Source: Pseudoalteromonas sp. FUC4 (GTDB lineage Bacteria > Pseudomonadota > Gammaproteobacteria > Enterobacterales > Alteromonadaceae). Taken from it: DNA of 64,000 nt. The translations under genes were made by a program, and so were the position numbers. The stretch covers positions 197,987 to 261,986 of the forward strand of contig NZ_SEUI01000004.1 of NCBI RefSeq assembly GCF_008370255.1, written 5' to 3'. Positions 26,322-34,574 of this stretch are shown here, in pieces; positions within the stretch are counted from its first letter, which is position 1, and each line of letters begins with the position of its first letter. Below the pieces are notes generated by a model. That model had not been told where the DNA came from, made no database searches, and saw only the letters and a program-made list of their open reading frames with translations.

Positions 26322-26740
26322 TGAAAAACATTAGTATTTTTTTAATCTGTATCGGATTACTTTGCGGGTGCGCGAGCTCAACTCAGTTATCACTTTATCA
26401 AAAACTAGACGGTAAAGCGGGCTTGGCTCGAATAGTCGATAGTTTTATTTATCAGATAGGTAATGATGAGCAAGTTATTCATTACTTTGAACACAGTAAT
26501 ATAGAACATTTTCGTCAAGGCTTTATTACTCATATGTGTATGTTAGTTGAGGGCCCATGCACATACGATGGCGACTCTATGGTGGCTATTCATACAGGTA
26601 TGCATATTACAGAGAAAGACTTTAACCGTGTAGTTGATTTACTTATAAGTGCAATGAATGAGCAAAATATCAGCCATAGCTTACAAAACGATATTCTTTC
26701 TAGAATGGCTCCTCTTCGTAGTGAAATTATAAAAATATAA
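26321..26740 (+). CDS. Lipoprotein group 1 truncated hemoglobin-like protein
   Basis: A 139-residue protein. Signal peptide and lipobox LLCGC put the lipidated Cys near residue 17, so the globin is predicted to be exported and membrane-anchored. The rest aligns by eye with group 1 truncated globins: YQKLDGKAGLARIVDSF (A/B helices) and VAIHTGMHITEKDF, where His is the expected proximal F8 ligand. At the distal side the usual B10 Tyr position appears to be Ile with Tyr next to it, and E11 Gln is not evident. Oxygen binding may therefore differ, or the protein may bind haem or gas in another way. Last gene of the four-gene operon, sharing one base with DUF3034. Confidence 0.82.
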   Translation: MKNISIFLICIGLLCGCASSTQLSLYQKLDGKAGLARIVDSFIYQIGNDEQVIHYFEHSNIEHFRQGFITHMCMLVEGPCTYDGDSMVAIHTGMHITEKDFNRVVDLLISAMNEQNISHSLQNDILSRMAPLRSEIIKI

Positions 26741-26848
26741 TATTAACAATGCCTTTAAAATAGTTAACAAACAAGGGAACTTTGTATTTTAAATATTGTC
26801 TATATGGCATTATTACAATAGAAACAATAGTTGACGTGTATATCCTGT

Positions 26849-28015
26849 ATGGCTTATCTATTTATCTCTCGCAAAAATGTACATGCAAAATACTATAAAA
26901 AAATAATCAAAAAATTGTCGATGGATTGCCAATTACATATCATGGGAGCGCCTAAGCTTTCTGCTGTTAAATATTTAAAAAATGCGTTTCAAGTTAATTT
27001 TACTGATGTAGTTAACTCTCAACTAAAACGTAAAAGAGCACGTAATGCTATCTGGAATAACCCTGTTATTACTGCTGTTTATACTGCAGGATTAGTTTTA
27101 TTTGAACGGTTACGATACGCTAAGTATTTTGCCTTATTAACCGAGACTAATCCTGAGTGCATTGTTACCTGGAATGGTAATAAACTTCCAAATACCACAG
27201 TTGCTATGGCTGCAAAAGCATTAGGTATTAAGCAATTTTATTATGAGAATGGCTTGCTTCCCGGTACAAGTAGTTTAGACCCTAGTGGTATAAATTATAA
27301 TGCATCATTAAGCCGCGACCCTTCTTTTTACTTAAATTTTGATCCACAAGATGAGTTAAATTTTTGTGCGCCGGATTTAATTCCAAGAGCTGATCATAAA
27401 AAGCGCTGTGAATTTGAATGCGCCGATGTGCCAGAACGCTATATATTTGCACCTTTTCAGGTCCCTCACGATACTCAGTTAGCGAGTTTTTCGCCTTGGA
27501 TAGATTCCATGGATATGTTTTACGAGGAAGTGATTAAAGCCCTCAAAAGCTTAAACGATCCAAGTTTAAAAGTGGTTTTTAAAGAGCATCCGTCGTGGCA
27601 TAAGCATTACGCTCATCTTTATGAAAAAGACTCGATTGCAGTTTTTGCTAATGGAAATCAAACGAGTGATTTGATTAAGTGCGCTGAAGCGGTAGTAACG
27701 ATTAATTCAACGGTCGGCTTAGAAGCATTACTACTAAATAAACGAGTTTTAACACTTGGACAAACCTGTTACAACATTGAGGGTTTGGTAAAGCATGCAA
27801 GCACTGCAGAGCAACTAGCAGAGAATATGAACGAAGTAGTGCAAGGCTGGCAACCAAACACATTATTAAGGGATAAGTTTTTTAGTTTTATTGAGCATGT
27901 ATATTGCATTCCTGGTGTTTGGAAACACACTGAAGATAAACACATTAAAGCGATTGAAGCGCGTTTTACGGGTAATGATGAGTTTGCTAAGTATCATGGC
28001 AATAAGGAAAACTAA
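26849..28015 (+). CDS. Capsule polysaccharide synthesis-like protein (KpsS/LipB-type)
   Basis: A 388-residue cytoplasmic protein. It contains ECIVTWNGN, QFYYENGLLPGTSSLDPSGINYNASLSRDP (about residues 130-160), VVFKEHPSWHKHY and AVVTINSTVGLEALLLNKRVLTLG, a pattern of the capsule-synthesis family that includes Kdo transferases of capsule export. The ATG at 26849 is the start I prefer. A TTG 18 bases earlier is possible, and neither has a clear ribosome site. The stop shares a base with the next ATG, coupling it to a sulfurtransferase, which is an odd pairing. No capsule export genes are nearby, so it may modify lipopolysaccharide or act as a stand-alone sugar transferase. Confidence 0.72.
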   Translation: MAYLFISRKNVHAKYYKKIIKKLSMDCQLHIMGAPKLSAVKYLKNAFQVNFTDVVNSQLKRKRARNAIWNNPVITAVYTAGLVLFERLRYAKYFALLTETNPECIVTWNGNKLPNTTVAMAAKALGIKQFYYENGLLPGTSSLDPSGINYNASLSRDPSFYLNFDPQDELNFCAPDLIPRADHKKRCEFECADVPERYIFAPFQVPHDTQLASFSPWIDSMDMFYEEVIKALKSLNDPSLKVVFKEHPSWHKHYAHLYEKDSIAVFANGNQTSDLIKCAEAVVTINSTVGLEALLLNKRVLTLGQTCYNIEGLVKHASTAEQLAENMNEVVQGWQPNTLLRDKFFSFIEHVYCIPGVWKHTEDKHIKAIEARFTGNDEFAKYHGNKEN

Positions 28016-28848
28016 TGAAAAACCTAATCAGCTGTCAGCAATTACACGAGCAACTTAATAATCTTGCATTAGTGATATTTGATGCAGGCATGCTGCGCCC
28101 TGGTGTTTTAGGTACTTATTCGCCGCAAGCTATGCTGCCAAGCGCTAGACGTTTTGACATAAAAAACGAGTTGGCAGATAGATCAAACCCCTTACCAAGT
28201 ACAGTTTGCAGCGCTAAGCAGTTTACTCAAGCTATGCAAAATGCAGGTGTAAATAACGATTCACTTATAGTTGTATACGAAGATGGCGGTTTATTTAGCG
28301 CAGCAAGGGCGTGGTGGATGTTTAAAGCTATGGGGCATCACAACGTAAAAGTACTACATGGTGGCCTTAAAAAGTGGTTAGAGAGTGGTTACGCCACACA
28401 GCAAGGTTATAGCAAATCGTTAGGTAAAGGTGATTTTACGGCAAGCTATAATTCTGCGTGTTTTATCAATAGCCAACAAGTGATTGACGCAATTGATGAG
28501 CCCAGCACTGTATTGCTAGATGCACGTGCTTATAAACGTTTTACAGGCGAAGAAAGTGAACCCCGAAAAGGCATGCGTAGCGGGCATGTCCCAAATAGTC
28601 GCTCGTTACCTTTTATGGATTTACTTAATAAAGGTGAAGCTAAACCACTTGCCGAAATTAAAGCGATATTTAATGACGTAATCGGTGATGCGCAGCAGTT
28701 ACAATTTAGCTGTGGCTCAGGTATTACGGCGTGCGTTTTAGCGTTATTTGCTACCGAATGTGGTTACAGTAATTTAAGAGTTTATGATGGCTCGTGGAGT
28801 GAGTGGGGTGCAAGTGATTCATTACCCATCGCCACAGGAGAAAAGTAG
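28015..28848 (+). CDS. sseA: 3-mercaptopyruvate sulfurtransferase-like protein (two rhodanese domains)
   Basis: A 277-residue cytoplasmic enzyme with two rhodanese domains: an inactive N-terminal one (about 5-130, with VIFDAGMLRPG and VVYEDGGLFSAARAWWMFKAMGH) and a catalytic C-terminal one (about 145-270). The active-site loop CGSGITA is typical of mercaptopyruvate sulfurtransferases (thiosulfate enzymes usually have CRxGxR/T). The substrate is therefore probably 3-mercaptopyruvate, giving pyruvate and a protein persulfide. Length matches E. coli SseA (281). Translationally coupled to the capsule-like gene. Confidence 0.9.
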   Translation: MKNLISCQQLHEQLNNLALVIFDAGMLRPGVLGTYSPQAMLPSARRFDIKNELADRSNPLPSTVCSAKQFTQAMQNAGVNNDSLIVVYEDGGLFSAARAWWMFKAMGHHNVKVLHGGLKKWLESGYATQQGYSKSLGKGDFTASYNSACFINSQQVIDAIDEPSTVLLDARAYKRFTGEESEPRKGMRSGHVPNSRSLPFMDLLNKGEAKPLAEIKAIFNDVIGDAQQLQFSCGSGITACVLALFATECGYSNLRVYDGSWSEWGASDSLPIATGEK

Positions 28849-29001
28849 ATGTGTTGGATATGTAAAGCTTGCTCACGTTAAAAACGCAGCGCCTCTAAAC
28901 CTCTTTGTGAATAACAGTATTTAAAATATTACTCACAAGGAGAAGTGAATAAAATGAGAAGGTAAAAACCAATGTTTGCTCGTATTTGTATTAAATAGTT
29001 T

Positions 29002-29361
29002 TTACTTTCTAAAACCATAAGGGCAGTTTTTACAACCATTTTTACAGCACGAACCACGCTTTAAAAAAAACCACTTACTAAATATCATGTAACCACTTTG
29101 CATGGTGTAGTCGAGCCCTTCAATTAAATTGTCGTTACCTCTAAATTGCTTTGCAAAGTCTATTTGGGTTTTAATAGGTTGTGTATAAACACCCTCTAAA
29201 AAAGTATTTATTTTATTAATCGTGCACTTGCGGCATAAACAACTTGTTGCTGTGGTATCTAGCGGTAAAATAGCCGGCAGCTCATTGCACCAACACGTTG
29301 ATATATCGTCTACATTACACGTTAGAGTGCTGTGACACTGAGTGCAGTTAAGTTGAGTCAT
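29002..29361 (-). CDS. Cysteine-rich CWC-type / DUF5522 fusion protein
   Basis: A 119-residue protein with two putative zinc modules. An N-terminal cysteine-rich CWC domain (CTQCHSTLTCNVDDISTCWC ... CLCRKC) spans about residues 5-60. A C-terminal DUF5522 motif (YMIFSKWFFLKRGSCCKNGCKNCPYGFRK) ends the chain. In many species these are separate proteins; here they are joined. The ATG at 29361 is chosen because a longer frame to 29499 adds hydrophobic, non-family residues that overlap the divergent gene. Function unknown. Confidence 0.75.
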   Translation of the reverse strand: MTQLNCTQCHSTLTCNVDDISTCWCNELPAILPLDTTATSCLCRKCTINKINTFLEGVYTQPIKTQIDFAKQFRGNDNLIEGLDYTMQSGYMIFSKWFFLKRGSCCKNGCKNCPYGFRK

Positions 29362-29404
29362 TATAATTCTTTTTAGTAACAGTGAGCCAAGAATAACAAA
29401 TATT

Positions 29405-29731
29405 ATGAACACACAAAAAGCATTAGCTGAATTTATTACATTTGGTGAGCAAAGGGACGAAGCTATATCGGTTATCGTTTCAAGCCCTGCTGATAGCAAT
29501 CAAACTCATTATACTCTCTCAGCCGAGGTTTTAATTGATGTACTTAAGCGCTGTTTAAGTAACGAAATAGACTTAGATGATTTAGAGCTTTGGGCAAACG
29601 TAATTGAATCGCGAGATGACATTGATTGTGCTGAGTACGAAGGTTTTATTTATGCGCTCAGTAATAGCGAGCAAATGGGAGTGCTTAATCATCAAAAGCT
29701 TGCTCAAATAGTTGCGTTAGTAAAAGTTTGA
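29405..29731 (+). CDS. Small acidic protein of unknown function
   Basis: A 108-residue acidic protein with no signal peptide or membrane segment. The middle (LSNEIDLDDLELWANVIESRDDIDCAEYEGFIYALSN) resembles a small family often found as an orphan gene in bacteria, sometimes near toxins or peptidoglycan genes, but I cannot name it with confidence. It starts 43 bases from the divergent CWC/DUF5522 gene and ends at a strong terminator. Confidence 0.65.
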   Translation: MNTQKALAEFITFGEQRDEAISVIVSSPADSNQTHYTLSAEVLIDVLKRCLSNEIDLDDLELWANVIESRDDIDCAEYEGFIYALSNSEQMGVLNHQKLAQIVALVKV

Positions 29732-29765
29732 TTTGTTTAAAAGCGAGGTACAAAACCTCACCTAC

Positions 29766-29798
29766 AAAAAACCGCACTTCAATTGAATGCGGTTTTTT
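29766..29798. terminator. Bidirectional terminator between the small acidic protein and fbp
   Basis: AAAAAACCGCA / TGCGGTTTTTT perfect eleven-base stem with an eleven-base loop that contains the palindrome TTCAATTGAA, between convergent genes. Confidence 0.92.
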
Positions 29799-29824
29799 AA
29801 ATTGAGGATAATCGTTTTAAGCGA

Positions 29825-30793
29825 TTATTTATGATATCCCAAGCACGTTTCGACTTCGTTTTTAGAACCTAAAATAACGGCTACTCGCTGGTGGATTGCA
29901 TCAGGCTGAATATCCATAATACGCTCAGTACCGGTTGATGCTATGCCGCCAGCTTGCTCTACTAACATAGCCATTGGATTTGCTTCGTAAAGCAGGCGTA
30001 ATTTATTTGGCTTTTTAGGATCTTTGGTGTCTGTAGGGTAAGTAAACAAACCGCCACGGCTAAGCACGCGATGTACATCGCCCACCATTGCTGCAATCCA
30101 GCGCATATTAAAGTTTTTAGCGCGCGGGCCTGTATCGCCTGCTAGCAAATCATCGATGTAGTTTTGCATAGCTGGCTGCCAATGGCGTTGGTTAGACGTA
30201 TTAATTGCAAATTCATTTGTGTCAGCAGGAATGCTTGCAAAATCTTGTGTTAGTAAAAAACTACCTTGGGTTTTATCAAGGGTAAACATGCGAGTGCCTT
30301 TACCTGTTGTAAGGGCAAGCATAGTTGATGGGCCGTAAAGCACGTAACCCGCAGCCACTTGTTTGTGGCCAGGCTGCATAAATATGCTTTGATCAGCTGC
30401 ATCTGAGCCTTCAGGCGCTTCCATAATCGAAAATATAGTACCTACCAGCGAGTTAATATCGGTATTTGATGAGCCATCGAGTGGGTCAAATGCAACTATG
30501 TATTTAGCGTCTTGATTACCGGCAACTGTGTAGTCTTCTTCTTCAGAGGCAATTGCTTTAACCGTACCTGATTCCAGCAAAATATCTTTTAACAGCTGAT
30601 TAGATAATACATCAAGCTTTTTTTGAGTTTCACCTTGAATGTTTTCATCAAGGGTTGAGCCTAATACGCCAGAAAGCGCGCCTTGACCAACGCGAAACGA
30701 AATTTCTTTACATGCCGCTAAAACTGTTCGAATTAATGATAAAAGTTCTCTTGAACAACCATCTTCAAGTAATACTGGAGGGAGTCTACGCAT
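29825..30793 (-). CDS. fbp: Fructose-1,6-bisphosphatase class I
   Basis: A 322-residue cytoplasmic gluconeogenic enzyme that dephosphorylates fructose 1,6-bisphosphate. Metal-site residues are in IASEEEDY (about residues 80-87) and [13 protein letters not shown] (about 107-119). Later come [45 protein letters not shown] and [10 protein letters not shown], all standard for the class. The ATG at 30793 has AGGA seven bases upstream; the longer frame adds ten unrelated residues. Monocistronic by context. Confidence 0.96.
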   Translation of the reverse strand: MRRLPPVLLEDGCSRELLSLIRTVLAACKEISFRVGQGALSGVLGSTLDENIQGETQKKLDVLSNQLLKDILLESGTVKAIASEEEDYTVAGNQDAKYIVAFDPLDGSSNTDINSLVGTIFSIMEAPEGSDAADQSIFMQPGHKQVAAGYVLYGPSTMLALTTGKGTRMFTLDKTQGSFLLTQDFASIPADTNEFAINTSNQRHWQPAMQNYIDDLLAGDTGPRAKNFNMRWIAAMVGDVHRVLSRGGLFTYPTDTKDPKKPNKLRLLYEANPMAMLVEQAGGIASTGTERIMDIQPDAIHQRVAVILGSKNEVETCLGYHK

Positions 30794-30947
30794 TCTATTT
30801 TCCTGATAACGTGTTAAAACCAATCATAATGTGAGAGAGATTAGCTTAGAGCGCTGAAATTCGTCTTAAATAACTGTATTGTTTAAATAGCACCCTATAA
30901 TGGGACCACCTAATCGTACTTAAAACACAAATAACAAAGATAAGATT

Positions 30948-33377
30948 ATGAAAAAAATACCACTACTAAGTTACATATTCTTTACTGTGCTGTGCTCTAT
31001 CATAACTCAAGCGCACGCAGCAATTAAGTCAATTGATGAATTTACTACGCAAATGAATCATTTTCCGGGCTATTATTCGTTTTTTTACGATACCCAAAAC
31101 GGAAAAGTATATTTAAAAGTAGATAAGTTTGAACAACAATTTTTACTGCAGCAAAGCTTGCCTTACGGTATTGGCTCTAACGACATAGGCCTTGACAGAG
31201 GTCAACTTGGTAATACTCACCTTGTGCAGTTTGAGCGTTTTGGCGACAAAGTAATGCTGCGGGCTGTAAATACTTACTATCGTGCCAACACAAGTAATAA
31301 GGCTGAACAGCAAAGTATTAAAGAAGCGTTTGCATCAAGTATACTTGCTGGTTTTAAAGTGGTCGCAGAAGATAAAGCCACAGCACTTATTGATTACACG
31401 CCTTATTTATTAAGTGATGTACACGGTGTAAGCCGCACGCTTGCTGCACGTAAGCAAGGGAACTTTAGCCTTGATGAATCACGTAGCGCCGTTTATATGA
31501 ATCGCTCAAAAGCATTTGTAAAAAACACCGAGCTTGAAGCTGTACTTACATTTAAAGGCACAAAACCAGGTGAATTTGTTCGCCAAGTAAGTGCCGACCC
31601 TTATGCGCTTACTGTTCATATGCACCATTCACTGATTCAATTACCAGATGATAACTACACGCCTCGTAAGTTTAATCCGCAATCAGGTTTTTGGAGTATA
31701 GAACATAAAGATTACGCAGCGCCGCTTGGCGAATCAATGTATGTGCGTTATATACCGCGTCATCGTCTAACTAAAAAGGACTCAAGTTTACCTATTAGTG
31801 AACCTGTTAAACCAATTGTTTATTACCTTGATCCTGGCGTTCCAGAGCCCGTTAAAAGCGCTTTGCTTGAAGGTGGAAAGTGGTGGAACGACGCATTTAC
31901 TGCTGCAGGATATAAAAATGCATTTATAGTAAAAGTGCTGCCAAGTAGCGCCGACCCTATGGATATTCGTTACAACGTCATTCAATGGGTACACCGTGCA
32001 ACGCGTGGTTGGTCGTACGGAAGTTCTGTAATTGACCCACGTACAGGTGAAATACTTAAAGGGCACGTAACACTTGGCTCATTGCGTGTTCGCCAAGATA
32101 TTTTAATAGCTGAAGCACTCGCTGCTCCTTATTTAAAAGGTAATGAAGTTGCTAAAAACTTACAAGCTATGGCGCTTGATCGTATTCGTCAATTAAGTGC
32201 ACATGAAATTGGCCACACGTTAGGTATTTCTCATAACTTCGCGGCATCGGTAGGTGATAGAGCTTCTGTAATGGATTACCCACATCCGCTACTTAGTTTT
32301 AATGAACAAGGTAAGCTTGATGTAACGCGCGGGTATGCAACAGGCATGGGCGTATGGGATACCCAAGTAATTAAATACGGCTATAGCGATTTCACTAACC
32401 AAGATGAAAGCGCAGAACTCGCTGCTATTTTAAAAGAAAATAAAGCCAAAGGCCTTGAGTTTATATCAGATAGCGACGCTCGTGCTAAAGGTGGCGCGCA
32501 TCCAACAGCTCATTTATGGGATAACGGCACTAATCCTTCGCAGGAACTTTTAAGAGTACTCGACGTACGTAAAAAAGCGCTTTCGCAGTTTGGTATTAAT
32601 AATATTAAAACGGGCGATTCATTATCGCAATTAGAGGAAAAACTAGTTCCGCTTTATCTGTTTCACCGTTTTCAGGTTGAGGCTGCGGTTAAGCTTATAG
32701 CCGGTGTTGATTACGAATACGAAACACGTGGTGATTCACCCATAAAAGGTGCACAAGTCGTTAATAAAAAAACACAGCAAGAAGCGGTAAACGCTATTTT
32801 TGCAACGCTTAAGCCCAGTAACTTATTACTTCCTGAATCTGTACTATCGCTAATTCCGCCAAAAGCGTATGGCGAGTCTAAGTCGCGCGAGAGCATAGTT
32901 GGACGCACAGGATTAACGCTCGATGCAATGGCATTACCCGAGGTTGCAGTGCAGCATAGCTTGTCGCTTTTATTAAATGCACAACGTTTAAACCGCCTAG
33001 CGCAGCAACAAGCACGTAGTAATGACTTTTATAGTTTAGATGAGTTACTTGAGGAGCTATATGGCCAAGTGTTTAGCGTGTCATCACCTAATACAATGAC
33101 AGGTAAAATAACTCAGCGCGTGCAATTTTTAACTGCGAAAACCATGGCTGATTTAGTAGCAAGCGATAGTGCAAGCCCTGAAGTGCAGGCGCAGTTACGT
33201 TACTACTTAGTTAAATTGAGTGAAGACTTTAACCAAAACTCAATGCTGAGCCATACAAGTATTGGCGAGAGTGCATTTAAGCAATATTTAGCTGAGCAAG
33301 TAAATCAGTTTTTAATTAAAGGACAATGGCCAAATAACTTTAAAGTGCTGCCAATCCCACCGGGCTCACCAATTTAG
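30948..33377 (+). CDS. Exported zinc-dependent metalloprotease (DUF5117/DUF4953 type)
   Basis: An 809-residue protein with signal peptide (residues about 1-25, ending AHA-AI). A DUF5117-like region covers about 90-300, and a DUF4953-like peptidase domain contains HEIGHTLGISH at about 419-429, the HExxHxxGxxH metzincin-type zinc site with three His and the catalytic Glu all present. MDYPHP follows at the position expected for the Met-turn. The C-terminal 300 residues are helical. Substrates are unknown; the signal peptide places it in the periplasm or outside. Single-gene unit with its own terminator. Confidence 0.9.
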   Translation: MKKIPLLSYIFFTVLCSIITQAHAAIKSIDEFTTQMNHFPGYYSFFYDTQNGKVYLKVDKFEQQFLLQQSLPYGIGSNDIGLDRGQLGNTHLVQFERFGDKVMLRAVNTYYRANTSNKAEQQSIKEAFASSILAGFKVVAEDKATALIDYTPYLLSDVHGVSRTLAARKQGNFSLDESRSAVYMNRSKAFVKNTELEAVLTFKGTKPGEFVRQVSADPYALTVHMHHSLIQLPDDNYTPRKFNPQSGFWSIEHKDYAAPLGESMYVRYIPRHRLTKKDSSLPISEPVKPIVYYLDPGVPEPVKSALLEGGKWWNDAFTAAGYKNAFIVKVLPSSADPMDIRYNVIQWVHRATRGWSYGSSVIDPRTGEILKGHVTLGSLRVRQDILIAEALAAPYLKGNEVAKNLQAMALDRIRQLSAHEIGHTLGISHNFAASVGDRASVMDYPHPLLSFNEQGKLDVTRGYATGMGVWDTQVIKYGYSDFTNQDESAELAAILKENKAKGLEFISDSDARAKGGAHPTAHLWDNGTNPSQELLRVLDVRKKALSQFGINNIKTGDSLSQLEEKLVPLYLFHRFQVEAAVKLIAGVDYEYETRGDSPIKGAQVVNKKTQQEAVNAIFATLKPSNLLLPESVLSLIPPKAYGESKSRESIVGRTGLTLDAMALPEVAVQHSLSLLLNAQRLNRLAQQQARSNDFYSLDELLEELYGQVFSVSSPNTMTGKITQRVQFLTAKTMADLVASDSASPEVQAQLRYYLVKLSEDFNQNSMLSHTSIGESAFKQYLAEQVNQFLIKGQWPNNFKVLPIPPGSPI

Positions 33378-33418
33378 AATAAAAAGTAGAAGCGCTTATT
33401 TTTAATCAATCATAAAGC

Positions 33419-33452
33419 AAAACACCGAGTATATTTATACTCGGTGTTATTT
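33419..33452. terminator. Bidirectional terminator between the metalloprotease and yggN
   Basis: Perfect twelve-base stem ACACCGAGTATA / TATACTCGGTGT with a short loop, A run on the left and T-rich right side, between convergent genes. Confidence 0.88.
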
Positions 33453-33475
33453 GATTATAAAAATGAATACGTAAT

Positions 33476-34249
33476 CTAAGATTTTATTTGCACTAAATCG
33501 TAATCAGCCATGCCAGGTACTATTGCCTGTAAGCGAGACTCGGTTACATCGAGTGCATTTAAACATTCGCAATACTCAGAAGCCTTAAGCTCTAATTGAT
33601 GTGCCTTTTTTTGTAGCGACTTATCAATTTCTCTTGAGATAATATCCATGCGTTGCCCCATGTCGTTAATGCGATCTTCTATATTACCTTCACGCGATTT
33701 AAACGCATCGCCAAGTGATACCAAAATAGCACCTAACGATCCATGAACAGCAGAGTGAATTTGTTGGCTGATCTCTTTAGTAAAAAAATCATCTATTTGC
33801 GAAAGTGATTGAGGGGCTATAAAAAAGAAGTCATCTCCGCGCTTAAACTTATCCATTAGCGCGCGTTCTACATACTGCAGTTGTGTTTTAAGTACTTCAG
33901 GTTCTTTGTCTGACATACCTTCAACTACGTGTTCAATAGCGCTTAAACCTAAGTTAACACCATCGGTAGCAAGGTTTACTAATTCGGGGACTGTGTGGCG
34001 AATACCATTACTAAACTGTTCGAGTACTTTGCTTTCGTCATCGCTTAAATCAACCCAATAACCGCGAATAAACAGTTGGTTATTGTTATTAATTTGTACA
34101 CGAGTTTGGCCTTTATCTAATATGCGAATTGCATCGTCAGTAATAATTAAACCATGACGTAATTCAACATCGCATTGGGCTTGAGCAAAGACACTGCTGC
34201 TTGAGAGCGCTATGGACAACGCCAATATCGAACGAGATAGAAACGCCAT
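33476..34249 (-). CDS. yggN: YggN-like protein (DUF2884)
   Basis: A 257-residue protein with a signal peptide (residues about 1-22, ending FAQA). The body matches DUF2884: QCDVELRHGLIITDDAIRIL, QLFIRGYWVDLSDDESKVLEQFSNGIRHTVPELVNLATDGVNLGLSAI, and a C-terminal helical coiled part with paired Cys (EYCECLNAL). Function unknown, presumably periplasmic. The ATG at 34249 is chosen because GAGG is five bases upstream; the GTG at 34255 overlaps that ribosome site. Confidence 0.88.
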   Translation of the reverse strand: MAFLSRSILALSIALSSSSVFAQAQCDVELRHGLIITDDAIRILDKGQTRVQINNNNQLFIRGYWVDLSDDESKVLEQFSNGIRHTVPELVNLATDGVNLGLSAIEHVVEGMSDKEPEVLKTQLQYVERALMDKFKRGDDFFFIAPQSLSQIDDFFTKEISQQIHSAVHGSLGAILVSLGDAFKSREGNIEDRINDMGQRMDIISREIDKSLQKKAHQLELKASEYCECLNALDVTESRLQAIVPGMADYDLVQIKS

Positions 34250-34574
34250 AAACACCTCAAAAAGACTAAAATGGAAGGCGAGTAGGTTAACAAAAAAACA
34301 ACTTTATGCAAGGGAAAATAAACCTGGCAGCTATCTCACAGAATAGTTGTATACAGTGCAGCTTGAGTTTTTAGACACGGTTATGTTGGGCAAAATCAAC
34401 AGTCCAACAAAGGGCTTAATATATAGTTAAAAGGGTAGAATTGGCTCACTACAGAATAAGAACACGTGGCTTTGTAATGAAGTTTAAAAAGATACAGCTA
34501 TTTATATCAATTAAGGCTTAATAGCCGACTCTAAATTTACTACGGAGTCGGCTCAAAAGACTAAAACTAAATAT
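34250..34574. other. Intergenic region between rapA and yggN
   Basis: This 325-base gap holds no credible gene. Close to rapA is an inverted repeat AGCCGACTC / GAGTCGGCT (34523-34553, 13-base loop) that may end the rapA transcript, but it lacks a T tract. The right-hand-strand promoter of yggN must also lie here. Nothing else is visible. Confidence 0.5.

Noticed and set aside
28849..29001. A tiny ORF after an AAGGAG-like site near 28940-28966
   Set aside because: It encodes only three residues before a stop.
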